Source of the DNA: Chlamydomonas reinhardtii
Taxonomy: Eukaryota > Chlorophyta > Chlorophyceae > Chlamydomonadales > Chlamydomonadaceae
Direction: 5' to 3'
DNA length: 64,000 nt
Assembly (NCBI RefSeq): GCF_000002595.2
Contig: NC_057005.1
Coordinates: 62,001-126,000, forward strand
Shown: positions 33,526-47,300 of the stretch, piece after piece
Numbering within the stretch: position 1 is the first letter of the stretch
Layout of the letters: every line of letters begins with the position of its first letter
Notes under the pieces: generated by a model
Database searches by the model: none
Told to the model about the DNA's origin: nothing
The model's input: the letters and a program-made list of their open reading frames with translations, nothing else
Translations under genes and position numbers: made by a program

Positions 33526-36186
33526 ATGCTATCGCTCATGCTGAAGCGGTACAGTGCGACCCCGGCTGCGGCCAGCGCGACTGGCGGGGCGGGAGAGCGC
33601 GGCCAGGTCGCAGGCCCGGCCACAGGCAGCGGCAGCAGCACACACGTATCTGAGGCCGCGCGCCAGGCGGTGTTTGCGCCTGCCACTGCTGAGCAGGTGC
33701 GTGCGTGCGTGAGAACCTGCGCGAGCCGCGAGGTGCGTGCAGGTCCAACACCGCTGGCGGTCCTGCCGCACCTCAATGTCCACGCACTTGCTCATCCCAA
33801 CCCAATTGGCCATGGCCGTCCTTTCGCCCTACCTGTTCTATATTTCTCCTGGGGTCCTTGTCCTTGTCCTCCTTTTACGTGCAGGTGACTGAGGCAGCCG
33901 CTCAGGTTGTGTCTGGGCGCCTGCCTTCCTGGCTGCGCGGCAGTCTGCTGCTCAACGGCTGCGGCGACTTCCGCGGCATGCAGCACCTGTTCGACGGATA
34001 CGCCTGTCTCAGCCGGGTGCGGCTGGACGGACAGGACAACAGGGCGTGGGTCAGCCAGAGGTTCCTGGACACAGACGCATACAGGTGGGGAAGCAAGAGA
34101 AAAGGGAGAGATGGTTCAAGCCTTCAAGGAGAGACAGGTCGTGAGGACTGGGGGAAAGGAGTACATGGCTGCAATGGTAGCACGTGGTCGGGTCGGGGCA
34201 CTGCTCTTCCTGCTTTACTACCTTACGCATGTTTTGTTTGCAGGTCCTACCGCACCACTGGCCGCCTCAAGTATCGGGAGTTTGGCACGCCCGCCGGCAC
34301 ACCCGCAGGCCCCCAGCCCGAGAGCTCCCTGCTACTGCGGCTGCTGCGGTCAGTCTTCAACACGGCGTACGGTGTTGTGGTGACGGTGAGTCGGTGACAA
34401 CTATTTGTGAGGGCGCTGTTCTGGCATGCTATAATTGTGCTGTGTGCAGTCTGTACACCATGTAGGGTAGGGGGCTGTGCTTGCGACATCACAAGAGGGG
34501 ACACGAGGGGGCTGCGGGTGTGAGCCCTGTACTTACCGCGCCTTAGCCACATGCCACAGGCCCAACCTAATTACCGGTAAGCTATCACGGATGCCGTTTC
34601 TTGACAATCCCCTTCTGAACATCGTGGCATGAGTGCACGACACTCCCCACTGTGGACACCCCCACTTGCCCCCCACACCCCCACTCCCAGCTGACTGGCC
34701 GCCAGGGCTTTTCCGACAACGCCTCAGTCACACTCACCGCTCTGCCCTCCGGACAGCTGCTGGCGCTCAGTGGTGAGAGGGCGGTGGGAGCTAAGGGGGG
34801 GCAGCCCCAGCCCCGCGATCCACCTCCAACTTAATGCAGGGGCCGAACGCCTCCGCACAGTCCCTCCCCTGCTGTCAAGCTGCCTCGCCCCTGCCCCCTG
34901 CCCTGCCTGCCGCCGCCCTGCAGAGCCCACGGCCGCCACCTACCTGGTGGACCCGAACACACTGGCCGCCACACACCACGTCGTGTACGGCAACAAGGGA
35001 GGCAGCGCACGAGACAGCAGCGGCAGCGGCAGCAGTGGCGGCGGCAGCGGCAGCAGCAAGGGGCGTCCGGCAGCACCAGAAGCAGGGGCTGCTGGTGTGG
35101 AGGTTGCGGTGGCGGGAGGGGCGGGGGCAGTGAGGTCTGCCAGCAGTGGGCGGCTGCAGGTGTTTCGTGTGGTTGACGACATGGTGCACTCAGACATCCA
35201 GACCGCACACATCAAGGTGGGCAACTGCTCGAGGACCCAGCCGGGAGACCTTCATAAGTTGTGCAGGGACCAGGAGTCTCATGCATCGCCTGTTGCCCTC
35301 TGTCCGACGTTACCCGTCTTTTGCCCATGCACCTGCCCTCCCCCCACCCCCGCAGCCCATCCCCGACGGCCGTCTGGTCAACTTCAGCCGCAGCCTGCCC
35401 TTCGGCGGCTACCACGTGTATGTGCAGGACCCCGCCAGCCTGAGGCGCACGCAGATCGCATTCATCCGGTGAGAGGGACAGCACGCGACGGGAGGGGACC
35501 GGGGCACAGGGTGGATGGTGGTTGAAAGGGTAACGTGTGCATGCCACATGCCTGGCGTCCGCACTAGTCACCCGTCTGGTTCCGTGACACCCACCACACC
35601 CGGCCTCTCAACCCCCCCCCTCCCTCAGCGACCGCGACCCGTTGGCGCCTTGCTGGGTTCACGACATGGCCGTGACCCGCACACACCTGGTGGTGGTGGA
35701 GGCGCCGCTGCACATGAACCTCACGGCGCTCATGGTGGGCAGCAGCAGGCAGTACGTGTTCATGGACTGGCGGCCGGAGGTGGGCAGGGCGGGTCGGAGC
35801 CGCTTGTGTGCGCGTGTGGAGCCGTGGCCTCTTTTTACTCTGCCAGATCTAGGAACAGCGTCTGACGAGGCGTCGCACTCCACGCCCTGTTCAATCAATT
35901 GGTAACGTGAGGAAACACCCCTGGCTACTGCCATGTGCTGTGCGTGCTTCCGTAACTCTTTGTTATGCTGAACGTGGTTGCATGCGATGTGACAAGGGAA
36001 AGGATCGGCGTAGACCAGTAGCGTGCAGCGTATTCCCACACCCCAAGATTGAATTTGCAACGGCAAGGCACGAGTGTGCGGCTGGTATAACGCTGCGTTA
36101 CTGTACCGACACATCGCGGACTTGCTGGCAGGCTGGTAGTTTAATGACGCGCATTCCTCATGCTCCGGGCGCCCCGCCATGCAATT

Positions 36187-36227
<41 letters not shown>

Positions 36228-37783
36228 GCACACACACATACACACACATGCACCGCAACGCCACACTCGTGAAGTAGCGGCGCAGCGCACCTGCAGGCAG
36301 GCGACCGGCGCCGCAGCGAAAATGCAAACAGAACGCAGCAAAGCAGTGGCTGCGCGCAAACAGGGGCAGAACCAGGGCGCGGCACGGCAAAAGAGGGAGC
36401 CCGATATTTTCGGCTGAGTGATGGGCGACCTAAACGCGAGTGTGAGGCTGAAGTGCACGGCTGACGTGCTTGCGTGTTTCAACTGATCCCACAGGCCGGC
36501 ACCCGTGTGCACGTTATTGCACTGGACGGATCTAGGGTGAGCAACAATAGCGTACGGTACGTGCAGCTTATGTCACGTTAATACTTTCCAGGAACCTCCC
36601 CACGATTGTGATAAAAGGCTTTGTGCATGCCCCCCACCCTAACACACTTCCACTTTTGTACAACCCTGTCTTGGGATGGTTCCCAAATGCCCTTCATCCT
36701 CCTCACCGCCAGCAGGTTGTGACTCATACTGCTCCGGCACTGTTCACGTTCCACTTCTCCAACGCCTTCGAGCGGCCCTCCGCCTCCTCGCCCGGCGCCA
36801 CCGAGCTGTGTGTGGACTTCAGTGTGTATGACGACCCCGCCATCCTCAACGACCTGTCGCTCAAGGAAATGATGGACATGCCGGGAAAGGGTGAGACGCT
36901 GAGAGGACAAGAGGTGGATGAAAGCATGGAATGCTTCTTACAATCTTGGCTCACGCTTGTGCCTTCCTCGTCCTCCCTCGCTCCCTCCCGCACGCCTGCT
37001 GCACCAGACATCTCCCCAAGCCGCCTGCGCCGCCTGACGATGCCGCTGCGTGACGCCGCCGGCAAGCCCGCCGGCCCGGCCCGCCTGGACGCCCCCGCGC
37101 CGCTGCTGCGCGATGAGTCGGCTTACGGCAACTTTGTGGAGTTTCCCGCGTTCAACACAAAGTGAGCGAAGCGAGCGAGTGGCACGGGGTACAGATTGCC
37201 GAGTTGCTTCTTGCTCCCTTTCCCTGCTTCGACCCATTCCCTCGCTCTTTTGCCCTGTAGGTTCGCCGGCCTCCCCTACCGCTACTGCTACAGCACCGCC
37301 GCCGTGCGCCCCACCAACATGGGCAACGCGCTGGCCGTGCACGACCTGCAGGAGGGAACCAGCAGGCTGTGGCATTCGCCCGGGGGAATGCCGGGTGAGT
37401 AGTGAGGGGGTATGGGGATAATGCATGAGGCACATGGGCTGCCGGTGCTTTGGTGGGCTTGCATGCTTACTGGGATGTGGAAGTGTGAGTGCACGTGATT
37501 GCATCGGCCCACCTCCTTCAGCAGCGAGTGTCCGCACAGCTCTGACTCTGTTGCCCCTGCCCTCCCCTCCCCGCCTCGCCCTGCTGCAGCCGAGCCGTGC
37601 TTCGTGCCGCGGCCCGGCTCCTCGGACGAGGCCGACGGGGTGGTGCTGGCGGCGGTGGTGGGCGCGGACGGCGGCAGCAGTGTGGTTGTGCTGGAGGGAG
37701 GCAGCCTGCAGGAGCTGGCGAGGGTAAAGCTGCCCGTCACGGTGCCGTACAGGTTCCACGGCACATTCGTACAGCAGAAATAG
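33526..37783 (+). CDS. Carotenoid cleavage dioxygenase, copy B
   Basis: This is a tandem paralogue of copy A with the same fold and likely reaction type. Twelve exons (33526-33696, 33885-34084, 34244-34385, 34691-34772, 34924-35216, 35356-35468, 35629-35779, 36495-36536, 36716-36890, 37008-37161, 37261-37394, 37590-37783) join in phase to 616 residues. The four iron histidines are kept: in IQTAHIK, CWVHDMAVT, LFTFHFSNAFE and YRFHGTF. It differs from A by its own N-terminus (MLSLMLKRYSATPAAASATG), by extra residues in exon 3, and by a Gly/Ser-rich insert plus VFRVVDDMVHSDIQTAHIK in exon 5. An extra intron (35217-35355) follows that exon. The 715-bp intron 35780-36494 holds a CA microsatellite. 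From exon 9 on it is almost identical to A, introns included. Confidence 0.9.
36188..36248 (+). repeat. CA/AC dinucleotide microsatellite
   Basis: About 38 bases of pure (AC)n, then an interrupted tail with GCGC and ATA to 36248. It lies inside the long intron of dioxygenase B and is absent from the matching intron of A, so it should vary between strains. Confidence 0.95.
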
Positions 37784-37818
37784 CAGGGGCAGTGGTAATG
37801 CAGTACGGCACGGGGTGT
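36690..37818 (+). repeat. Duplicated 1.13-kb block, second copy
   Basis: Partner of the block at 31985-33113, covering exons 9-12 of dioxygenase B, their introns and the first 35 bases of 3'-UTR. Confidence 0.9.
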
Positions 37819-38318
37819 TTACCGTTGTGGTGGTGGCGGCGCAGGTGCGGGTAGCTGTGAGGTTCATGCTGTAGTGGAAGAAAGTGTGAAGCGGTGTTTT
37901 ATGTTAGAAAGGCTGTGCAGCAGTGCAGGCCTTGCGTTGTATAAGTGCACCTCATTGTCTGGAAGGTGCTGTTTTATAAGGCAGTCGCGTCTGTAGCTGA
38001 GCTGGACGCGGAACCATGCCATGGTCCTCGCATACAGACGCGTACGTGTAGAGGGTGGGCTTCCTGGAGATAGCAGGGGGGACGGGCAGTCTAGTGCCAC
38101 CTGGATGATTCTGTGTCATCAGCATACTGTGACAGACATGCAAGCACTTCGTCAGGACGAGCCCGTACCAGGGAGCTGGCCATCCAACGCACTGTACGCA
38201 GAATTTATAGGTCCAATGCTGATGTCTGGCACACAGCTCGTACTGCCCCAGTGCGTCAGGGCTCAGCCTCCCAGGCAGCTACTGCCAAGCTAGTCGTCCC
38301 CCTATCCACACAGCATCG
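37819..38318. other. Convergent intergenic region
   Basis: This holds the 3' ends of dioxygenase B (+) and the TBC1D31 gene (-). No other gene was seen, and no clear TGTAA was found for either gene here. Confidence 0.5.
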
Positions 38319-41300
38319 TCACAGCTGGATCTCCTCAATCTCCTCCCCCAATTCCTCCAGTGTGGCCGTCTCGTCCGCATCCGTCCTGAACGTGGAGCCG
38401 GGGGTAAAACCCGTCTCGCCGGCCCCGCCCGCCGCCGAGCCAGTGTACAGCAGCGAGTCCACGTCAGCAGCGTGTCCGTACAGCAGGTCCATGTCGGTGT
38501 ACGTGTGTGTGTACGTGTCGCCGCCCGGGCTGGTCTCCAGGTCGGACAGCGGCGCACTGGCCCCACCCAGGCCACGCAGCAGTGCGCTCAGGTCACCGGT
38601 CTGGTCGCCCGCACTGGAGCCGCCGGCGCCGGCCGCGTCACCCGCATGCTGTGGTGTCGCGGTGCTGCAGTGCAGGTGCAGGCGGCAAATTGGTACCAAG
38701 GGCAGTCAGGCACAGGACAGGAGCGATACGCATATCGAGTAAGTAGCTTGTGCCACATGAAGCTTTGGGCAACGCGTGCAGCTCGCACGGGCGCAAGTGG
38801 ACCATCTTTCGCAGCTCACCTGCTGGGAAGAAGGCTGTGCGAGTCTGCGGGTGCAGGACTGCCCGGGTACCAGGTCTTCATGTAGTGGGGCGCCTCACTG
38901 CCGCCACCACTCCCGCGAGCCCGGGACAGCGGGCTGGGACCTAGCGAGCCGGTCGGGGCGCCTCGCGGCGGTGATGGCGCCCGGTAGGGAGCGCTGCTGG
39001 CACCGTAGGGCGCCGCCGCCGCCAGCCTCGCCGGCTCCAAAGCTGCCCGCTCATCGCCGCTGCCATTGCCGCTGCCGCCGCCACTGCCGCTGCGCTCCAC
39101 GTGCTGTGACAGGTCGCTGGCGCTGCCCGCCGCGCTTTCCACCCGACTGCCGAAACCCATGGGCGCGGGACTGGGGTGTGCTGACCAGGGCGCGGGGCCG
39201 CCACCGCCAGCCCCATGCCGGTCACCAGCATGAGGTGGCAGCAGCGCGGGCGATGCAGCCGCCTCCTGGTGCCGCAGCCGGGGGGGCTGTGCAGGCGCCT
39301 GTGCGGCGGGTGGCTGCAGCGGCCGTGCGGGCGACTCCTCCACCGCCAGCCTCAGCCGCCGCAGCAGCTCTGCCACGTCGGGTGAGGGGGACACGGCACT
39401 GGCAGCGCCACCGGCTGCGACCCCACTGCTCGAGGACGGCCGTGCAGACCTGGCGGCCTGCTGCTGCTGCTGCTGCTGGCGCCTCGCCGCCTCGCTCTCC
39501 GCCTCCGTCATGGCCATGGCCAGTCTGGTGCTGGCGGCGAAGTCTGCGGCCAGGCCGGCGCTGTACATGTCCAGGTCGCCGCCAGGCAGTGAGGGCAGAC
39601 CGGCACCGCCGCTGCTGTAAGGGGGGGGGGTATTTAGCCGGGGGGGGGGAGCGGGCACACGGGAAGGGGTTTACAAGTACGGTATAGCAATGCATCCTAG
39701 GTCTAGGGTATCATTGGCGGCACCTGGGCCTCATGCGATGACATGTTCAGTTACCTGTAGGTCTGCAGCAGCGAGGGGCGGCCGCTCTCGGACACGCCGG
39801 GCGACCTGGCCGGGCTGCCGCGCACCATGCTCTGGCGGGACTGGTACGGGTAGCTGGCGGCGCTGGGGCTGTAGGCCGAGCCGGGGGCCAGCGGGCTCAC
39901 GCCCAGGGTCACTGTGGAGGCCAGACCGGGACTCAGGTCCGGGCCCAGGCTGGGGCCGGGGCTGGGCAGTTGCGACTCGGTCAGGCCGGGGCTAGGCGCT
40001 GTTGCATCGGCCCCGGCTTCCGCAGCACTGGCAATCGCACGGCTACCGCTCCGGGCGCCGCTGCCGGCACTGCTACCGGCTACGGAAGCCGTCTCGTCAT
40101 TCCGTGCACTGCCGGCGCTCCCCGCTGGGGCTGCAGGCAACACTGGAGCAACATTGCCGGATGAGGTCGAGGAGGCCGAGGCGCTGACTGGCGTGGGGGC
40201 GGAGGTGGTGGAGGCACTTGCGTGGCTGACTGCGCCCGACACGCGGCCGCCGGAGGGTACAGACGCCGACATCGCTGGGACTGCGGGCCTGGTGGCTGGC
40301 GTGAAAGCGGTGTAGGCAGTTGAAGAGGATGCCGCAGATGTCATTGCAGGACCCTGTTGCCGGCTTTCATGGCTGCTGCTGCTACTGCCTTGTGAGCCCC
40401 TATGCGGGCCTGGCGCAGACGGCGCTGGTGCGGATAGCCCCAGAAGCCCTGACCGCTGCAGTGAGCTCAACTCACTGGCCCCCGGCCCGCTGTCGCCGCC
40501 ACTGCCCCTGCTGGCCCCGCTGCCGCTGCCGCTGAAGCTGGCGGAAGGGGCGCCCGAGCTGGCACCGCTCACTGCTCCTGCTCCCGCGTCAGTCCCTGCA
40601 GATGCCAGCGGCTGGCTGCCCGCCCCACCAGCGCTAGCACTGAACATGCCAGCGCTCTCAGACGGTGCGCTGCCGTGCGGCCGCCCGCCACGCACCTCAG
40701 CGCCGCTGCTGCTGCCGCTAGCGGTCACAGGCGTGTCCGTGGGTCCGGCGCCGCCCCACCTGCCAGCTGCAGCCACAAGCTCACGGGTGGTGCGCGAGGG
40801 CAGCGGGGTGGTGTCCAGAGAGGACATGGAGCCGCCACTGCCGTACTGCCCCGGGCTCAGACCTGGAGTGACGGCAACGCTCATGTCGACGTCGCCTCCG
40901 CCTGCCTGGGCCGCTGTGACAGTGGCCCCGGCGCTGGTGGCCCCCGTGGACAATTCGCTCATGTCGTCACCCAGACCCAGGCGGCGCAGTGCCCCACTCA
41001 GACTGGAGGGGCTGCCGCCCCTGCGCACATTTGGGAGCGCACCGGGACACGCGTGACTACAAGTGCTTCGTTGTCAGGGTCTTCTCGATGTTGGATAGCG
41101 ACGACGGCATCCACCAAGCCAAGCCATAGCTCGTTATTAGCGATACCGGACATCACTGACCTGCCGGTCGAGCGCGCCTCCCAGCTTTCTCTGCCCGGCG
41201 TGGGCCGCTCTGGGGACACCGCCTCCAGCACCGCCAGTGCCGCCCGCCCAGCGCTGCCTACCGCGGCGGCAGCTGCAGTGGCGGCCTCAGTGGAGCGGTC

Positions 41301-44300
41301 CAGGGGCCCGGGGCCGGGCAGGTACATGCTGCGGGGCAGCGGCGAACGGAGACGGGCCAGGATGTGTCAGGTCGCGTTCCTGGGGTGCACAACAAGCAAT
41401 CACCGTGCAAGCTGTTGCGTCTTGCATTCGTTACCACCGCATATGAAAGTCACCTGGCTGAGGAGGCCGGGCTGGATGCTGGCAGGATGCTGCTGGGGGC
41501 GGTGTAGGCAGAGGTGGTGGAGCCGCTGACAGTGGCGGGGGTGGTCGGGAAGAGTGCTGCTTGCACTCTGGCAGCTTGCGACAGCCACCCGTCACCAATG
41601 GCTCCAGCTACTGGACCAGTAGCTTCACCAACGTCGCGGGCTCTGACAGTGGCAGTAAGACCGCTGGATTCGCTGACACCAGCGCGCCTGAGAGCATATA
41701 CAGCGCCCTCTCCGTTGGCGTCATCACCAACACCACTTCCATTGCCGCTACTTCCGCGGGTGTTGCTCCCACTGGTTGCGCCACTGGTGGGGCCGGTAGA
41801 CGTGGAGCCGGATCTCTGCCGTGGCTCAGCTTCTCTGTCTGCGGCCTGCGCTGTAGCAGCGGCCGTCAGCGGCAGACCAAACCGTGGCGGGTGTCCCTTA
41901 GGCTGAGGCGGCGCACCGGCGCGGCGCGCAAGACCAGATGCGGCGCCCCCCAGGGTCGCTGCCGTTGCTCCGATGGCAGAGCGCCTGCCAAGCACGGCAT
42001 CAGGCAAGGGGCTGGGCGAGGGCGTGGCCGTGGCCGTGGTGCTGGGCAGGGAACCGGGCGTGTAGTCGCTCTCTGACATTACGGAGGTGCGGGTGGGCGT
42101 CTCCACCGCCAGCAGCCGGCTCAGCAGGTTGGCGGCAGAGCCGCTGGGGCCGGTCTGCGGCCGTGCAGCTGCTGCCGTTCCCCCAGCAGCATGCCCGCCC
42201 ACCGCCGAACCAGGTGCCCCATTGGGCGCCGGCCGGGACTGAGCGGCGTCACGTCCTCCCACGCCGCCAGCACCAGCACCAGCAGTGGAAGCGGCCGCTT
42301 GTGAGGTGGCAGCAGCTGAAGTTGTGGCGGATGTGGTGTTGGAGGACGATGCAGCAGCGGCCGAGGTGGAGTAAGACGTCTGAGAGGTGTGCTGCCCAGA
42401 ACTGGCTGCGGCTGCCGCCGCGCTCCGAGCTAGCCGTACCTGTTACATGCATAGGCAGCAGGGGACAAACAACGGCCGAGTTCTTCGGTTGGCTGTGTTA
42501 TATTCCATATGTAGCGCCATGCCTGTTGCGGCTGTGCATGGCGATGAGCACGTGCAGGAGGCCCTGGTCCCGCCCCACCTGCTCCAGCAGCAGCTCGCGC
42601 TCCATGTCCGCCAGGCTGCGCTCGAAGGTGGAGGTCATGTCCCGCACCTCAGCTGCCTGCTGGGCCTGCAGCTGGGCGCGCAGCCGCGCGGCAGCCTCCG
42701 CGGCCTGGAGGCGCATGGCGAAGGGACAGGGGGTTTGGCGTCATCATTCCCCAGGAAACATGAAACGCTACTGTGCAGTCCATGACCAGCCGCTATGCTC
42801 AGTACAATACTCGTGTGTTATGTCGCCACTTTGCGCGGACTCACCTGCCCCTCCCGTTCGCCGGCCAGCTGCTGCATGGCCGCCTCGTGCTGGCGCCTGA
42901 GCTCTGCCAACTCAAGCCGCTGTTGCTCAGACAGCTGGGCGCGCAGGGCCGCCGCCGCCGCCGCCTCGCTGGATTCCACCTCGCGCTGCAGGCTGCCCAC
43001 ACGGGCCGCGTGCTCTAACTTGGCCTGCGACCGGGCATGGGCCCATGGAGTGTGACCGACGTCAGGGAAAAGTAGCACGATGACATCGGGTGCGGGCGCA
43101 ACACGAGCAACCCAGAGCCTCCCCAAGCACAGACTTGACCGCGCACCTTCATCTCCTCCTGTTTGGCCTCCAGTGTGACCACCAGACCGGCGTCCCGCGC
43201 CCTCTCCGCCGCCATGGCGCCCAGCAGTCGCCGCACCTGTGCCTCCTCCTCTACATTCTGTCGCTCAAGATGCCTACGGCAGGGGTAGGTGGAAAGCAGC
43301 AGTAACATTATGATACCCTTCGAGGGCCGACAGGAATGGACGGCGACTGCAAGCACTATATCGGCCCCGGTCGCCTCACCTGCGGCGCTCCAGGAGCTCC
43401 GCCTGGGCCGCCATGGTCCGCGCCGCCGCCTCCGTGTCCGCCAGCTTCTCACGTGCGGCGTCAGCCATGGCCTACGGGGCGGGTGCCAGGAGTTACAGGC
43501 ACACGTGTCGTCAATGCCGCAGGTTCCACAATAAGAAGGCGCTGCAGAGCCATGCACATGCTGTCATTGTTGCCCCGCACCTGCATCTGCTGCCTCTCTT
43601 CCTCGAGCAGCTGCTCTCGCCGCAGCTGCTCTGCCTCGAACCAGGCCAGGTCCGCCGCCGCGCGGATTTGCACCGCCTCCCTCTCAGCCTTGGCGCGGGC
43701 GGCAGCGCGTGCTTCCTCCGCCGCCCGGGCCTCCGCCGTCACCAACGCCGCCTCCTCCGTCAGCCGCCTTAGCCGCCGCTGGCCATCCAACTACGAGGCA
43801 AGGAAGCTCCAGGTGATTGCCGTCCGGGCGGCAAACAGAAGAATACGGCAGCATGGACAGGCTTCTGTTCTCTGACCCATAGGGTTCTTACCTTGACCAG
43901 CTGGTCCTCCGCCTCCAGCGTCATGGACAGCACCTCACGCGCGGCGGCGTTGCGGGCGGCCGCGGCCTCGGCGGTGGCCGCCACCTCGGAGCGGCGAGCC
44001 GCCTCAGCCTGGAAGCGCAGCCGCCGAGCCTCCTCGTCTGTGCAGATATCACGCGGAGCCCACACTTGTAGCACAGATTTTTCCAGGTTTGGGAAGACTA
44101 TTTTTAACCAGGAGTATTCCCAATGCAGGACCCCCGATTCTTCTAGATACCAACCTGTCTCCCACTCCTTGAGCTTGACCCGTTGCTTGGCCTCCATCTC
44201 CGCCTGCTGTGCCCCCAGCTCGTCCCGCACCGCTGCCGCCAGAGCCGCCCGCCGTGTGTCCTCCTCCAGCTCCCACATGCGCTGCTGCGCGTGGAACTCC

Positions 44301-47300
44301 AGCTTCTGCAAGGTGCAGTGCGCATGCGGTACGGTCAAGGTCGATCGTCGTTACCGTGTGCACCTCCACGCCTACGAGATGGCCGAGCTGCAGCCCGCAC
44401 ACCGCGCCTCACCTTGATCTGCTCGTCCTCCTCGCGGCTGCGGACCTGCTGCGCCGCCAGCGCCCGCTTGTGCGCCACCTCGGCCCGCACCGACTCCAGC
44501 TCGCGCTGCCACGTGGCCCGCACCTCCAACAGGTTGGCCTGGCAGCGGACGTGCGGCGGCGAGAGGTGTGACACGTATCCCAAAAGCACGTCAAGCGGAA
44601 ACAATGCATCATCTGTATCATACATAGACCCCGACATGCCTGTGCAGCCGGCAGCCGGATGACCCGTTTGTGCTTTGTTTTGCCCGTTGGGGCCTCACCT
44701 GGTACGCCCGCTCCACCGCCGCCACCTGCTTGAGCTTCTCCTCCTTGGCGCGATCGTCCAGCCGGGCCAGCTCCGCCGCCGTCTCCGCCTCCAGCTGCCG
44801 CAGCAGGCCCCGCCGCTCCTCCTCTAGCGCCGCCAGCTGCTGTCGCTCGGTGGAAAGCGAGGCAGCCTGCAGCACGGGCATCACGTGTTCAGGCGCGACC
44901 AGGCAAACGAGTTGGGTGCACTTTACTTTTGAACTAATATGAATAATGAATCATGGGTACTGCATACATCGTGGCGCTCTCTGCAACCCCTCTCCTGACC
45001 TGCAGCGCCACTGCCCGCGTGCGCAGCTCCAGCTCCGACACCACTGCGCGCCGGCGCATGATGGCGTCCTCCGCGTCCCGGATGCGCTTGCGATCAGCCG
45101 AAAACACCTCTACGGCGGCTGTGGGGGCGGGGGGGGGGGGGGAAGTCAAGCATACGTATACAGGTGGATACTAAGCTTTTCCCTGCCTCTTGCGCCTGCC
45201 TCGGCCACTCCCCCATTTCTCTTAACACACTCTGCGTCCCACCTTACCCTCAGGAAATCCTTTGAAGTCGGTGTAGGTGGGGCCGGGCGGTAGCGGCTGC
45301 CACTCAGCCGGCACAGGCCGCAGCTCCGCAGGGGTGCGCTCGCGCAGCAGGTACGCCGTGCGCAGGACCTGGGGGCAGCATGCAGCACGCAGCGTGTAAC
45401 GGCACATCTTTCAACACGTGACCAGTCCCTACCCAGTCAGCAAATGCCCAGTGCTCTTGGGTCGCCTAGCCCGCAGTAGCACGGCCCAGCCCTGCGGCGG
45501 CGCGCACCTTGCCCACGTCCACGGGCGGCGGCCCCGCCAGCCAGTTGGCCAGTTTGTGGTCAGTGTCGCAGGCCAGCAGCCCCGAGCGCAGGCTGACCCA
45601 GTAGGCGGCGATGAAGAAGTAGAGCAGGTCGGGTCCGGCCGTAATGCAGTGGTCCCACAGCTGCGAGGCGGCGGGACGGGGCACGCGACCATGCAGGCGT
45701 GATGCAACATGGGGCCCGCCCAGATAAGTACAGCTAGCTCTAAAAGTCAGGGACTGCGCGCTTGCAAGCGCCGGGTCTTTCGCTGGTCTACAGCCTTACC
45801 CGCATCCAGTCTCCGCGGCTAAGCAGCTCGGTCCACAGGGTGGCCAGGTGCGGCCAAACCACTGCCGCGAAGCCGCCTCGGCAGGCGCTGAAGTGGGCGG
45901 CTACTGGCGCGTCGTGCAGACCCAGCAGGTCCTGTGTGGAGGGGAGGGAGGTCGGGGCACGGAAGAGGTCAAGAGCATGGCAAGCTTATGCACAACCAGT
46001 ACTCCGTGTTCCTTAACACATACAAGCACGCATACCTGCAGGCGCGTCAGCAGCCCCAGTGGGGGGTGGGGGAAGCGCTCCCACCAACCGCGGAGCCAGC
46101 CGCCGGCAATGAGTGTGGCCAACGTCTCAAAGCAGCGCTCATCAAGTGCCGCAGCCGACAGCACTGCGCCGCCGTCCGCGGTGCCAAGTGGGCCCGGGCT
46201 GGAGGCAAACAGCTTGACGAAGGGAAACACCAGGTCTGGCAGGAAGGACGACTCGGCTGTGGAACAAGGAGTGAGGGGGTCCTTGAGTCCACCAGAAACA
46301 TGAAATCTAGCACTGCTTTCCGTTGCATCAAGCGTATAAAGCTATAGGCTTACACCTATGGACCAAAAGCAACCGAAGACACACGCAGTACCGATCACGG
46401 CTAGTGCCACAGGCAAATGCGCTTCGCCCTCTCACCGAACACGGGGCACCAATGTGCCAGCTGCGACAGTGTGCTGGCCAGGCGCTGCGCCATGGCCCTG
46501 CTGGGCAGCCCCAGCTGCGCCGGGAGGTCCTTGAAGGCGGGGTGGGCGCCCAGGCCCGCCAGCGCGGAGAAGGCCGACGTATTGTGCGGCAGTTGCAGGA
46601 GGTAGTCCCTGGGGTAGTGCACAGGATGGTTGAGAGGAAGGGGTGGGCAGGACACCTCGCACATACTGCGTGTCCACTGTAGAGGCCCACATTCCTGCAG
46701 AGGGCGCTGGTGCACTAGAGCCCTCCCACATCCCTACTTTATTCCACAGTACGGCCGTTTGCTGTTGCCTCCAAGGTATACGAACACCCACCAGATCAGC
46801 AGGCGGTACTTAGCAGGGTACTCGCCAAACGCCTCCAACAGCGACTCCAGCCGCGACCGGTCCAGGGCCACACCTGCCGAGGCAGCGCCCGCGGCTCCAC
46901 CACCCAGCGGGGCGGACAGCGGCGCAGCGGCGGCACCAGGTGCTGTTAGGCCGCCTGCCGCAACCGTGCCGAATGGCTTTGCACCGCGCCGCGGTGGAGA
47001 CCACCGGTTGGCGACGCCCCCTGCCGCGCCAGCTGCTCCCCCACCTGCTGCCACAGCTGGAGCGCCGGCTTTGCGCTTGCCGGCAGCGGCGGTAAGGCCA
47101 GACGTTGCCACCTTCCCTTGCGATGCTCGCTGTGTGTCCTGTGCGCGCTGCGTGTCGCGTGCCATGCCTCCAGCCCGTTCCGCATCTCTGGCTTGCTCGA
47201 CCTGTCGCACAGGCTGCGCTGTAGCCTGCGCCTTGTGCTGCTGCTCCTCCGGCGCCTGCTGCCGCTGCAGGCTCTGCAGCGCTACCGCCGCCGCCAGGTC

